The notes under the pieces are model-generated. The model did no database searches. It was not told the origin of the DNA and worked only from the letters and a program-made list of their open reading frames with translations. The translations under genes were made by a program, and so were the position numbers. This document shows, in pieces, positions 1 to 5,187 of a stretch of DNA of 5,721 bases. The stretch comes from an uncultured Ruminococcus sp. (GTDB taxonomy: Bacteria > Bacillota_A > Clostridia > Oscillospirales > Ruminococcaceae): the NCBI GenBank assembly GCA_937880065.1, contig CALFMA010000247.1:1-5721 (forward strand). Reading direction: 5' to 3'. Numbering within the stretch: position 1 is the first letter of the stretch; the number at the start of each line of letters is the position of its first letter.

Positions 1-1
1 G

Positions 2-87
2 TTGACTTATTGCCGAAAAGACGGTAATATACACATACCGAAAGGACAAAGGTCCACGGAAAACAGCGAATAACGGAGGAAAATACC
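2..87 (+). promoter_or_regulatory. Promoter/leader module, copy 1
   Basis: The -35 is TTGACT (2-7) and the -10 is TAATAT (25-30), with a 17-base spacer. An inverted repeat, CGGTA (22-26) and TACCG (36-40), overlaps the -10. Transcription should start near A37, so the mRNA would open with a stem-loop: CCG (38-40) pairs with CGG (57-59) around an inner stem GGAC (44-47)/GTCC (52-55) with loop AAAG. The ribosome binding site CGGAGG (74-79) lies 8 bases before the ATG at 88. Similar modules stand at 1736-1823 and 2369-2443, each before an unrelated small gene. The start site and the stem-loop are predictions from sequence. Confidence 0.72.
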
Positions 88-450
88 ATGAAGGAAATCA
101 AGATTTTTGAACAGGCAATGCAGGAGGACAACGAGTTTTTCAGAACTCATAAGATTAACCTTACGCTTTTCACAGCCTACAGACAGCAGAAGTACACAGA
201 AAACAAACTGATTGATTTTTCAGAAGTTATCTGGGAAGAAGATATTGAACCAATCAGCGATTTTTTAAAGACGGAGGGCATCACAGAATTTACAATATCA
301 AGCACCTTTAGCAGCCTGATTCAGACCCTTGCAGGCTTTGAAAAGCACGGCTACCGAATGAACGGTTTAACAGAAGTCAACGCAAACTACACCGACTTCA
401 CAACAGGCAAGAAAAAAATTGTACCTGCCATTAGAATGAGCCTGAACTAA
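88..450 (+). CDS. Conserved small protein of unknown function (120 aa)
   Basis: I cannot assign a function. The ATG at 88 is well supported by CGGAGG at 74-79. The 120-residue product is soluble-looking, with no signal peptide or membrane segment. Its N-terminal third is rich in charged and aromatic residues (FEQAMQEDNEFF, LFTAYRQQ). The middle has an acidic stretch IDFSEVIWEEDIEP (about 42-55) and a Thr/Ser-rich strand ITEFTISSTFSSL (about 65-77), followed by a likely beta-rich C-terminus with a basic GKKK (about 107-110). The look is of the small conserved hypothetical proteins common in Firmicutes prophages and conjugative elements; this is from memory of such proteins, not a search. It is the first gene behind promoter/leader copy 1 and is followed 56 bases later by a DUF3846 gene, probably in the same transcript. 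Confidence 0.82.
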   Translation: MKEIKIFEQAMQEDNEFFRTHKINLTLFTAYRQQKYTENKLIDFSEVIWEEDIEPISDFLKTEGITEFTISSTFSSLIQTLAGFEKHGYRMNGLTEVNANYTDFTTGKKKIVPAIRMSLN

Positions 451-460
451 GCAACAATGA

Positions 461-482
461 CGGAGCCTCGAAAGGGGCTCCG
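461..482 (+). other. GAAA-capped GC-rich intergenic hairpin
   Basis: A 9-bp stem CGGAGCCTC (461-469)/GGGGCTCCG (474-482), with one U-G wobble, is closed by a GAAA tetraloop (470-473). It sits between two co-directional genes and is followed by AT-rich sequence and the next ribosome binding site rather than a T run. It is more likely an mRNA-stabilising or processing hairpin than a complete terminator. A related hairpin with the same GGAGCC arm and GAAA loop lies at 2178-2200, after the acidic-protein gene. Confidence 0.6.
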
Positions 483-506
483 ATAGAAAAAATAAGGAGA
501 ACCAAT

Positions 507-875
507 ATGAAAATACTTATTGTAGAACCGGGTAAACACCCTTACGAAAAGGACATCGAGCATACCCTCGAAAACCTGCAGAGCATTGTCGGCGGACAAA
601 TTGAAGCGGTATATCCCTTTGAGGATGAGGTTGCACTTGTGTGCAATGAGGAAGCACTTTTTCTTCATGAATTACAGTGGAATCGTATTATTAATTCCCA
701 CTTGGTCATCAAAGGCACTTTCTTCCTTTGCGGACTTGGTACGGAAGATTTCACCGATCTGCCCGATGATCTTCTGGAAAAATACAAAAAGCACTTCTGG
801 GACATCACTCACTTCATCCCAACGCCGAACGGTCTGCTTCCCATCACGGTGCGTGACATCATGCCCACGGAATAG
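507..875 (+). CDS. DUF3846 domain-containing protein (122 aa)
   Basis: The protein begins MKILIVEPGKHPYEKDI, runs through LQSIVGGQIEAVYPFEDEVALVCNEEA (about 24-50) and continues to the GTFFLCGLGTEDF block (about 70-82). This is the pattern I know for DUF3846, a family of about 100-130 residues found widely in Firmicutes and actinobacterial phages, plasmids and integrative elements. Its biochemical role is unknown. Length is normal and the fold should be a soluble alpha/beta domain. The start is supported by AAGGAG (494-499), 7-8 bases before the ATG. No promoter is visible in the 56-base gap upstream, so it is probably co-transcribed from the module at position 2. The stop is TAG (873-875), which shows that TAG acts as a normal stop in this element. 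Confidence 0.88.
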   Translation: MKILIVEPGKHPYEKDIEHTLENLQSIVGGQIEAVYPFEDEVALVCNEEALFLHELQWNRIINSHLVIKGTFFLCGLGTEDFTDLPDDLLEKYKKHFWDITHFIPTPNGLLPITVRDIMPTE

Positions 876-938
876 CCGCCACGTTGCCCCGTGTGGCAAG
901 GCCGTGCCGCTGCCGTAAACTTATCCCCAAACGAATAC

Positions 939-976
939 AAGCCCCCTGAACGCAACGTGTGCCGTTCTGGGGGCTT
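939..976. terminator. Long hairpin between convergent genes, probable bidirectional terminator
   Basis: AAGCCCCC (939-946) pairs perfectly with GGGGGCTT (969-976). After a single T-T mismatch, GAACG (948-952) pairs with CGTTC (963-967), leaving a 10-base loop. The hairpin begins 4 bases past the hepT stop codon on the minus strand and lies about 60 bases past the DUF3846 stop on the plus strand, the right place for a terminator shared by convergent genes. A proper T run is missing on both sides, so termination may be weak or Rho-assisted. A smaller hairpin GCCAC (878-882)/GTGGC (893-897) directly follows the DUF3846 gene. Confidence 0.5.
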
Positions 977-979
977 ACC

Positions 980-1324
980 TTATACTGATTCGTCAGATAA
1001 AATCTGCTGAATATTTTCTTGCAAGGATTCAAAATCCAGTGTGACGGTGTTATACACATCTTCCATTCGCAATGTCTGATACTTGTGTGCTGCAATGTCA
1101 CGCATTCCCGCAATTGCTTTCCAAGGAATATGCGGATAAGCAAGTCGTGTTTCCGGTGTGATATTCTTGACCAGTTCTCCTATATTGATGACAGTCATTG
1201 CCACTGCTCTCTTCAGCTTTTCATCATCGAGGAATACCTCCATTGATGTATTGCCAAGCATATCAAAAGCAACTGATATTTCAGAGAGAACTTTTTTGAG
1301 TATAATACTATCTCTATGCTGCAT
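980..1324 (-). CDS. hepT: HepT-like HEPN ribonuclease toxin (114 aa)
   Basis: This is a small all-helical HEPN/DUF86 protein. The signature RX4HXY is complete: R75, H80 and Y82 in RDIAAHKY. In this family these residues form the RNase active site of a dimer, and the tyrosine is the residue modified by the partner MntA. A typical HepT upstream pattern, MTVINIGELVKNI (about 43-55), is present, and the length is normal. I chose the ATG at 1324 because AAGGAGA lies 9 bases upstream; the in-frame TTG at 1333 directly abuts that site and is unlikely. The gene overlaps the 3' end of mntA by 11 bases, so the two are probably translationally coupled. The usual role is growth arrest through RNA cleavage, with possible activity against phage. 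Its target here is unknown. Confidence 0.9.
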   Translation of the reverse strand: MQHRDSIILKKVLSEISVAFDMLGNTSMEVFLDDEKLKRAVAMTVINIGELVKNITPETRLAYPHIPWKAIAGMRDIAAHKYQTLRMEDVYNTVTLDFESLQENIQQILSDESV

Positions 1325-1595
1325 ACAGTTCAATCTCCTTATTTACTTCAATGAGATCATCTTCACGAATGGGTCCATGAATAATATCCACTTCAAGCTT
1401 CAGCATTTCTTCAAGCTCCGTTTGAAGCATTCCTAACGTCAGGAGCGTAATCGGTGCTGTAAATTCAATAATCAAATCAATATCGCTGTTTTCGGAATTT
1501 GTGCCATCTGCACGTGAACCAAAAAGAACAACTCTTTTTAGCGGATATTTTTTGCTGACAGCAAGCATAGCATCTTTCATCTGATCTATTGTCAT
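1314..1595 (-). CDS. mntA: MntA-type minimal nucleotidyltransferase antitoxin (93 aa)
   Basis: The protein carries the polymerase-beta-type nucleotidyltransferase signature GSX10DXD: G26-S27, then D38 and D40 in GSRADGTNSENSDID. A third likely metal-binding aspartate is D70 in LEVDII. It is short and single-domain, as expected of MNT proteins. In characterised MntA-HepT pairs the antitoxin AMPylates the HepT active-site tyrosine; all residues needed for that appear to be present here, so function is inferred. The start at 1595 is favoured over an upstream in-frame extension to 1652 because AAAGGAGG sits 8-9 bases before the ATG and the extension would overlap the predicted promoter. The stop is TAG at 1316-1314, and hepT starts inside the gene's last codons. 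Antitoxin-first order is common for this type VII system. Confidence 0.9.
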   Translation of the reverse strand: MTIDQMKDAMLAVSKKYPLKRVVLFGSRADGTNSENSDIDLIIEFTAPITLLTLGMLQTELEEMLKLEVDIIHGPIREDDLIEVNKEIELYAA

Positions 1596-1623
1596 AAGAA
1601 TGCCTCCTTTTTCCTTTTTTATT

Positions 1624-1652
1624 ATTATACCATGTTTCAGAAAAAAATGCAA
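1624..1652 (-). promoter_or_regulatory. Promoter of mntA-hepT
   Basis: Read on the minus strand, there is a TATAAT -10 (1629-1624) preceded by TGG, giving an extended TGnTATAAT. A weak -35, TTGCAT (1652-1647), lies 17 bases upstream. Transcription should start around 1617, leaving a leader of roughly 20 bases that holds the AAAGGAGG site before the ATG at 1595. This makes the toxin-antitoxin pair an independent unit, divergent from the promoter/leader copy at 1736. Confidence 0.65.
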
Positions 1653-1681
1653 GAGCCTTGAATTGTATAACGTATTGTCAC

Positions 1682-1707
1682 ATATACACGTCTATTTAAG
1701 TGTATAT
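1682..1707. repeat. Perfect 8-bp inverted repeat between divergent promoters
   Basis: ATATACAC (1682-1689) and GTGTATAT (1700-1707) are perfect inverted arms around a 10-base AT-rich centre. The repeat lies in the AT-rich gap between the mntA promoter (about 30 bases away) and promoter/leader copy 2 (about 30 bases away). It could be an operator for a dimeric regulator of either unit, or a chance palindrome in AT-rich DNA. No regulator gene in the window is an obvious partner. Confidence 0.4.
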
Positions 1708-1735
1708 TTCCGCTATATTCTGTAGTTTTAGCCGC

Positions 1736-1823
1736 TTGCTATAATTTACATTATGCGGTAATATGTAATTACCGAAAGGGGAAAACCCCACGGAAAAAAA
1801 CAAAAAATTTGGAGGATAAGATT
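1736..1823 (+). promoter_or_regulatory. Promoter/leader module, copy 2
   Basis: TTGCTA (1736-1741) and TAATAT (1759-1764) are 17 bases apart, as in the other two copies. A second, possibly stronger signal is the extended -10 TGCTATAAT (1737-1745), which would start RNA near 1752, upstream of the hairpins. The inverted repeat over the -10 is at its best here, with 7-bp arms CGGTAAT (1756-1762) and ATTACCG (1768-1774). The 5' stem-loop follows: CCG (1772-1774)/CGG (1791-1793) around GGGG (1778-1781)/CCCC (1786-1789). The GGAG core of the ribosome binding site (1811-1815) lies 8 bases before the ATG at 1824. Relative to copy 1, two inner stem pairs differ but still pair (A-U to G-C, C-G to G-C). 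Confidence 0.68.
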
Positions 1824-2159
1824 ATGGTAAACTACGGAGTTGCATTAGCAAGAGCAAAGGCAAACAGAAGAAACTGGAATGAGGAAGAATACACTTCCAA
1901 GGCAATCATCACCTGGGCGGACAGCGAATGGGAATACGAACTTGAAATCGACAACGAGGACATGGACGAGAATTTCGAAGCCTGGATTGAAAAGCACGCC
2001 GAAGAACTTGCAAGAGAAAACGCAGAAGATGAAAACACAACCTTTGAAGAAATCATCGGAATCAAGTACGAATACGATTACATTGATGACGATGCAGATT
2101 TTGAAAACGAATACGATTCCTACGCAGAACTTGAATGGGAGTGCAGAATGGGGAGATAA
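1824..2159 (+). CDS. Highly acidic small protein, unknown function (111 aa)
   Basis: I do not recognise a family. The start is the ATG at 1824, 8 bases after GGAGG (1811-1815); an in-frame TTG at 1809 precedes the ribosome binding site and is not used. The N-terminus is basic (VALARAKANRR). The rest is extremely acidic: I count about 35 Asp/Glu against about 10 Lys/Arg in 111 residues, with many Trp and Tyr (WADSEWEYELEI, KYEYDYIDDDADFENEYDSY). There is no signal peptide or membrane segment. Such composition is typical of DNA-mimic or nucleic-acid-binding-protein inhibitors such as anti-restriction proteins, but composition alone does not prove this. It stands alone behind promoter/leader copy 2 and is followed by a row of hairpins, so it is probably monocistronic. 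Confidence 0.8.
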   Translation: MVNYGVALARAKANRRNWNEEEYTSKAIITWADSEWEYELEIDNEDMDENFEAWIEKHAEELARENAEDENTTFEEIIGIKYEYDYIDDDADFENEYDSYAELEWECRMGR

Positions 2160-2302
2160 CCTCCCCAGTTCTTCGGAGGCGGAGCCGAAAGGCTCCTGCC
2201 CCTCACACTTGCTTCACATTGCGTCACAGCGGCTTGTGAGGAATAGTCCCAATAATAATGCACTGTCTGAAACGGCGGCACAGGGGGCGTTTGTGGGCAA
2301 AC
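2149..2302 (+). other. Hairpin-rich region after the acidic gene
   Basis: Four stem-loops follow one another. TGGGGAG/CTCCCCA (2149-2167) spans the stop codon. GGC-GGAGCC, loop GAAA, GGCTCC-GCC with one bulged T occupies 2178-2200. CCTCACA (2201-2207) pairs with TGTGAGG (2235-2241) around a 27-base loop. GTTTG/CAAAC has loop TGGG (2289-2302). None has a good T run, so a single terminator does not explain them. The gene-free stretch 2160-2443 contains nothing else I can name before promoter/leader copy 3; TAGTCCC occurs twice in it (about 2244-2250 and 2329-2335). It may be a structured 3' UTR, a small RNA or an old element junction. Confidence 0.45.
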
Positions 2303-2368
2303 AAGGGCGTCGATGATATGCACAAATTTAGTCCCTCATCTTTGTCACATTTATTATCCGAAACATCG

Positions 2369-2443
2369 TTGACTTATCGCCGGAAAGACGGTAATATACA
2401 TTATGCCGAAGGGCGAAAACAACGAAAATACGGAGGTTTTACT
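2369..2443 (+). promoter_or_regulatory. Promoter/leader module, copy 3
   Basis: TTGACT (2369-2374) and TAATAT (2392-2397) have a 17-base spacer. The stretch from 2368 to about 2401 is nearly identical to the same part of copy 1, differing at only a couple of positions in the spacer. The inverted repeat over the -10 is CGGTA (2389-2393)/TGCCG (2404-2408), with one G-U pair. The 5' stem-loop is degenerate: the two-part hairpin of copies 1 and 2 is not kept, although a 3-bp GCC/GGC stem (2405-2414) is possible. CGGAGG (2431-2436) precedes the ATG at 2444. Confidence 0.68.
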
Positions 2444-2668
2444 ATGTGGCACGAAGGGACAATCAGAATCGGCAGGAGCATTTTCCAATACTGGGTGAAG
2501 CACTACGATGAGCCGAGCCATTTCGGAATCGGAAACGGCAGAATCAGCAAGCTGATGCTGAAACGCAATGGCAGAATCGTATACAACTACGACCGTGGCG
2601 AGGACACCAAGGCAATCGACAGCGACACCGAAAAAGCACTTGCAATCCTGATTCGGGATTACAATTAA
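2444..2668 (+). CDS. Small conserved protein of unknown function (74 aa)
   Basis: The ATG at 2444 follows CGGAGG by 7 bases. The 74-residue product starts MWHEGTIRIGRSIFQYWVKHYDEPSHFGIGNGRISKLMLKRNGRIVYNYDRG when read in consecutive segments of residues 1-19, 20-38 and 39-52. It is predicted to be a small beta-rich domain followed by a helix (EKALAILIRDYN). I recall similar short proteins with a YWVKHYDEPS-like core and a YDRG motif from Clostridia phages and integrative elements, but I know no function. There is no signal peptide, zinc motif or helix-turn-helix. The gene lies just upstream of the terminase gene, where a small terminase subunit is often found, but its sequence does not look like one. 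It is probably transcribed alone from copy 3, with a hairpin and T-run downstream. Confidence 0.78.
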   Translation: MWHEGTIRIGRSIFQYWVKHYDEPSHFGIGNGRISKLMLKRNGRIVYNYDRGEDTKAIDSDTEKALAILIRDYN

Positions 2669-2699
2669 CCATTTTCTTATCCAAAATATATCGGGAAAG

Positions 2700-2724
2700 G
2701 CTCTACCGAATGGTGGAGCTTTTC
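2700..2724 (+). terminator. Rho-independent-type terminator before terminase
   Basis: GCTCTACC (2700-2707) pairs with GGTGGAGC (2712-2719) across a GAAT loop, 8 bp with one wobble. TTTTC follows. It lies 32 bases after the stop of the 74-aa gene, as expected for its terminator, and directly before the terminase start region. It would insulate terminase from copy 3 of the promoter/leader. Alternatively, the stem could hide a GGAG (2715-2718) that lies 8 bases before the in-frame ATG at 2727. Confidence 0.6.
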
Positions 2725-2744
2725 TCATGAAGGGAGGCGGTTAT

Positions 2745-4349
2745 TTGAAAAAACTGAAAAAATACACACCAACAGAATTCATGGCAGAAGATTCCCACTA
2801 TGACAAATCCGCCGCCGATTATGCAGTCAACTTCATTGAATGCCTGTCCCACACCAAAGGCACATGGGCGGGCAAACCCTTTGAATTGTTGGACTGGCAG
2901 GAGCGTATTATTCGTGACCTGTTCGGTGTGCTGAAACCCAACGGTTACCGCCAGTTCAACACGGCATATATCGAAATTCCGAAGAAAAACGGCAAATCTG
3001 AACTTGCCGCCGCTATTGCCCTGCTGCTCACCTGCGGTGACGACGAGGAACGTGCGGAGGTCTACGGATGTGCCGCCGACCGACAGCAAGCGTCTATTGT
3101 TTTTGAGGTTGCTGCCGATATGGTGCGAATGTGTCCGGCACTGAATAAGCGTGTGAAAATCCTTTCATCGCAGAAAAGAATCGTCTATATGCCGACCAAT
3201 TCTTTCTATCAGGTACTTTCGGCAGAAGCGTACTCAAAACACGGTTTCAATATCCATGGTGTCGTGTTCGATGAGTTGCATACCCAGCCGAACCGAAAGC
3301 TGTTTGATGTTATGACAAAGGGTTCGGGCGATGCCCGAATGCAGCCGTTGTATTTCCTTATCACAACTGCCGGAACAGATACCAACTCTATCTGCTACGA
3401 GCAACATCAGAAAGCGAAAGATATTCTTGAGGGCAGAAAAATTGACCGGACGTTTTATCCGGTCATTTATGGTGCGGAAGATGATGCAGACTGGACTTCT
3501 CCGAAGGTGTGGAAACAGGCAAATCCTTCACTGGGTGAAACCATCGGCATGGAGAAAGTTGTCGCCGCCTGTGAATCCGCAAGGCAGAACCCAGGTGAAG
3601 AAAATGCATTTCGACAGCTGCGACTGAATCAATGGGTAAAGCAGGCTGTCCGCTGGATGCCGATGGAGAAATGGGATGCTTGTAATTTCAGTTTTGATGC
3701 ATCGGAACTAGAGGGGCGTGTCTGCTATGGCGGACTTGACCTTTCATCAACTACGGATATTACAGCATTTGTGTTGGTATTTCCGCCGATTGATGAGGAC
3801 GATAAATACTATATCCTGCCGTTCTTCTGGCTGCCGGAAGATACACTGCCCCTTCGAGTCCGCCGTGACCATGTGCCGTATGATGTGTGGGAACGGCAGG
3901 GGCATCTGCTGACAACCGAGGGAAATGTTGTCCACTACGGTTTTATCGAGAATTTCATCGAAGAACTGGGGCAGCGTTTCAATATCCGTGAAATCGCATT
4001 TGACCGTTGGGGTGCGGTGCAGATGAGCCAAAACCTTGAGGGACTTGGATTTACGATGGTGCAGTTCGGGCAGGGCTACAAGGATATGTCACCGCCGACC
4101 AAGGAACTGATGCGTCTGACGCTCAACAAGATGATTGCCCACGGCGGGCATCCGGTTCTGCGGTGGATGATGGATAACATTTTCATCAAGCGTGACCCTG
4201 CCGGAAATATCAAGCCGGACAAGGAGAAATCAACGGAGAAGATTGACGGTGCGGTGGCACTGATTATGGCGCTTGACCGTGCGGTGAGGTGTGGTGCTGG
4301 GAATACGGGGGCGAGTATTTATGATGAGAGGGAGTTGCTTGTGTTATAA
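2745..4349 (+). CDS. terL: Phage terminase large subunit (TerL), HK97/siphovirus type
   Basis: This is the motor and nuclease that packages phage DNA into the head. Numbering from the TTG at 2745 (534 aa), the ATPase domain has a Walker A-like loop PKKNGKS (79-85), a Walker B VVFDE (173-177) ending in the catalytic Glu, and a coupling motif ITTAG (206-210). The C-terminal RNase H-like nuclease has candidate metal-binding aspartates in GGLDLSSTTD (D332, D338), AFDRWG (D420) and KIDGAVAL (D501). Length is normal and no frame break is seen. I prefer TTG at 2745 because AGGGAGG lies 7 bases upstream and homologues, as I recall them, begin near KKLKKYTPTEFMAED; the ATG at 2727 (540 aa) is the alternative. 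No small terminase gene is visible upstream, and a reversed PLD-like gene separates it from the portal. Confidence 0.95.
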   Translation: MKKLKKYTPTEFMAEDSHYDKSAADYAVNFIECLSHTKGTWAGKPFELLDWQERIIRDLFGVLKPNGYRQFNTAYIEIPKKNGKSELAAAIALLLTCGDDEERAEVYGCAADRQQASIVFEVAADMVRMCPALNKRVKILSSQKRIVYMPTNSFYQVLSAEAYSKHGFNIHGVVFDELHTQPNRKLFDVMTKGSGDARMQPLYFLITTAGTDTNSICYEQHQKAKDILEGRKIDRTFYPVIYGAEDDADWTSPKVWKQANPSLGETIGMEKVVAACESARQNPGEENAFRQLRLNQWVKQAVRWMPMEKWDACNFSFDASELEGRVCYGGLDLSSTTDITAFVLVFPPIDEDDKYYILPFFWLPEDTLPLRVRRDHVPYDVWERQGHLLTTEGNVVHYGFIENFIEELGQRFNIREIAFDRWGAVQMSQNLEGLGFTMVQFGQGYKDMSPPTKELMRLTLNKMIAHGGHPVLRWMMDNIFIKRDPAGNIKPDKEKSTEKIDGAVALIMALDRAVRCGAGNTGASIYDERELLVL

Positions 4350-4360
4350 AACGAGTTTTA
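4347..4360. repeat. 14-bp palindrome holding both stop codons of convergent genes
   Basis: TAAAAC (4347-4352) and GTTTTA (4355-4360) form a palindrome around GA. The TAA of terL is its left end and the TAA of the minus-strand PLD-like gene is its right end, leaving only 8 bases between the genes. The stem is too weak and the loop too short for a classical terminator, but the A and T runs on each side could support weak bidirectional ending of transcripts. Confidence 0.35.
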
Positions 4361-5131
4361 AAGGAATTGCTCAAAGTTATTGAGATTGTATAATCTCATA
4401 AACTCTATTGCGAATTTAGAAACATACTCATGATCTAATGCTGTAGCTAATGTCTCATCATTATTGTTGGCAGTTGGCGTCCAATTGTATGAGCCATGCA
4501 TAACATAGTCCATATCGATTATACAAAACTTTTCATGCATACGATTCCAATTATTATAACCGCGTTTTGGAATAATTACTACATCAAAGCGTTCGGCTTT
4601 CAATTTTTTAATCATGTTTTGATTCGATGTTTCATCTGACATGATGATTCTAACACTTAATCCTGCTTTCTTTTTTGCAAGTAACTCTTGATATATCGCT
4701 TCGTTAGAAAACCATGCAACTGCAGCCCAAATGATAAATTTTGCATCGCGTATACCTTGAATAACGGTGTCCTGTAATTCATTGAATACAACATCATGTT
4801 CTACAATTTCATCTGGAGCATCTATGACTAAAGGACGTATTTGAAGAGTACCGAATGCATACCCATCTGATTCCTCATAAACATAGCCAACAAGTTTATT
4901 GAGTGTTTCTTTATGCTTGTTTGCATCGTTCATAAGTGGAACGGGAAAGCGCAATTCAATATTTTCCCATCTTTGATCTGAACGACGACGTGAAAATTCA
5001 TTTTGCGGAATAAAGTTTACACTGGCTCTTCCTAACATTCTTATCAAGGATTCACGGTCAGATACATCTTTGAAAGTATCGTCATATTTTAATACAGCGA
5101 TTAAAGTTTTTTGAAATTGTGATTTATCCAT
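4358..5131 (-). CDS. Single-HKD phospholipase D-like nuclease/hydrolase with an N-terminal extra domain (257 aa)
   Basis: The C-terminal part (about 110-250) is a PLD-superfamily domain with one complete HKD motif: H199, K201 and D206 in MHEKFCIID, then G213-S214 and N216 in GSYNW, and a likely supporting E227. The segment WAAVAWFSNEAIYQELLAKK (135-154) and VRIIMSD (160-166) are typical of this fold. With only one HKD it should act as a dimer, like Nuc-type nucleases. Residues 1 to about 95 are charged and mainly helical, outside the PLD fold, and not assigned; a recruitment or sensing domain is a guess. There is no signal peptide. ATG 5131 follows AAGGAG by 11 bases. It runs against terminase and portal, has its own promoter and looks AT-richer by eye, so it was probably acquired as cargo. 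DNA or RNA cleavage in defence is plausible but unproven. Confidence 0.87.
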   Translation of the reverse strand: MDKSQFQKTLIAVLKYDDTFKDVSDRESLIRMLGRASVNFIPQNEFSRRRSDQRWENIELRFPVPLMNDANKHKETLNKLVGYVYEESDGYAFGTLQIRPLVIDAPDEIVEHDVVFNELQDTVIQGIRDAKFIIWAAVAWFSNEAIYQELLAKKKAGLSVRIIMSDETSNQNMIKKLKAERFDVVIIPKRGYNNWNRMHEKFCIIDMDYVMHGSYNWTPTANNNDETLATALDHEYVSKFAIEFMRLYNLNNFEQFL

Positions 5132-5187
5132 TTTGATATAAACTCCTTGTATTTTCAGTTTCCATGAGAAAGATATGCTTTTCCCTT

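Noticed and set aside
2..40. Single-stranded DNA promoter of the Frpo type, used in plasmid leading regions
   Set aside because: The repeated promoter and inverted repeat before small accessory genes invited this idea, but the -35 TTGACT has no complementary partner in a hairpin, so the double-stranded -35/-10 reading explains it better.
586..918. Second plus-strand frame inside the DUF3846 gene, and minus-strand frames 447-668 and 672-899
   Set aside because: Their sequences look like out-of-frame translation and none has a ribosome binding site. The DUF3846 frame accounts for the region.
1809..1823. TTG at 1809 as start of the acidic protein
   Set aside because: It lies upstream of the GGAGG that serves the ATG at 1824, so it would have no ribosome binding site of its own.
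2257..2443. N-terminal extension of the 74-aa protein up to 2258
   Set aside because: The extension would run through the promoter/leader copy 3 and its ribosome binding site, which clearly serve the ATG at 2444.
1..2443. CRISPR array or insertion-sequence ends as an explanation of the repeated segments
   Set aside because: The three copies are far apart, each sits just before a gene start, and none has spacers, terminal inverted repeats or a transposase nearby.
2703..3089. Minus-strand open frame opposite the start of terL
   Set aside because: It is antisense to clear terminase coding sequence, with no recognisable domain or ribosome binding site. It is a shadow frame, as are the other open frames inside terL (3331-3627, 3718-3912, 3747-4031).
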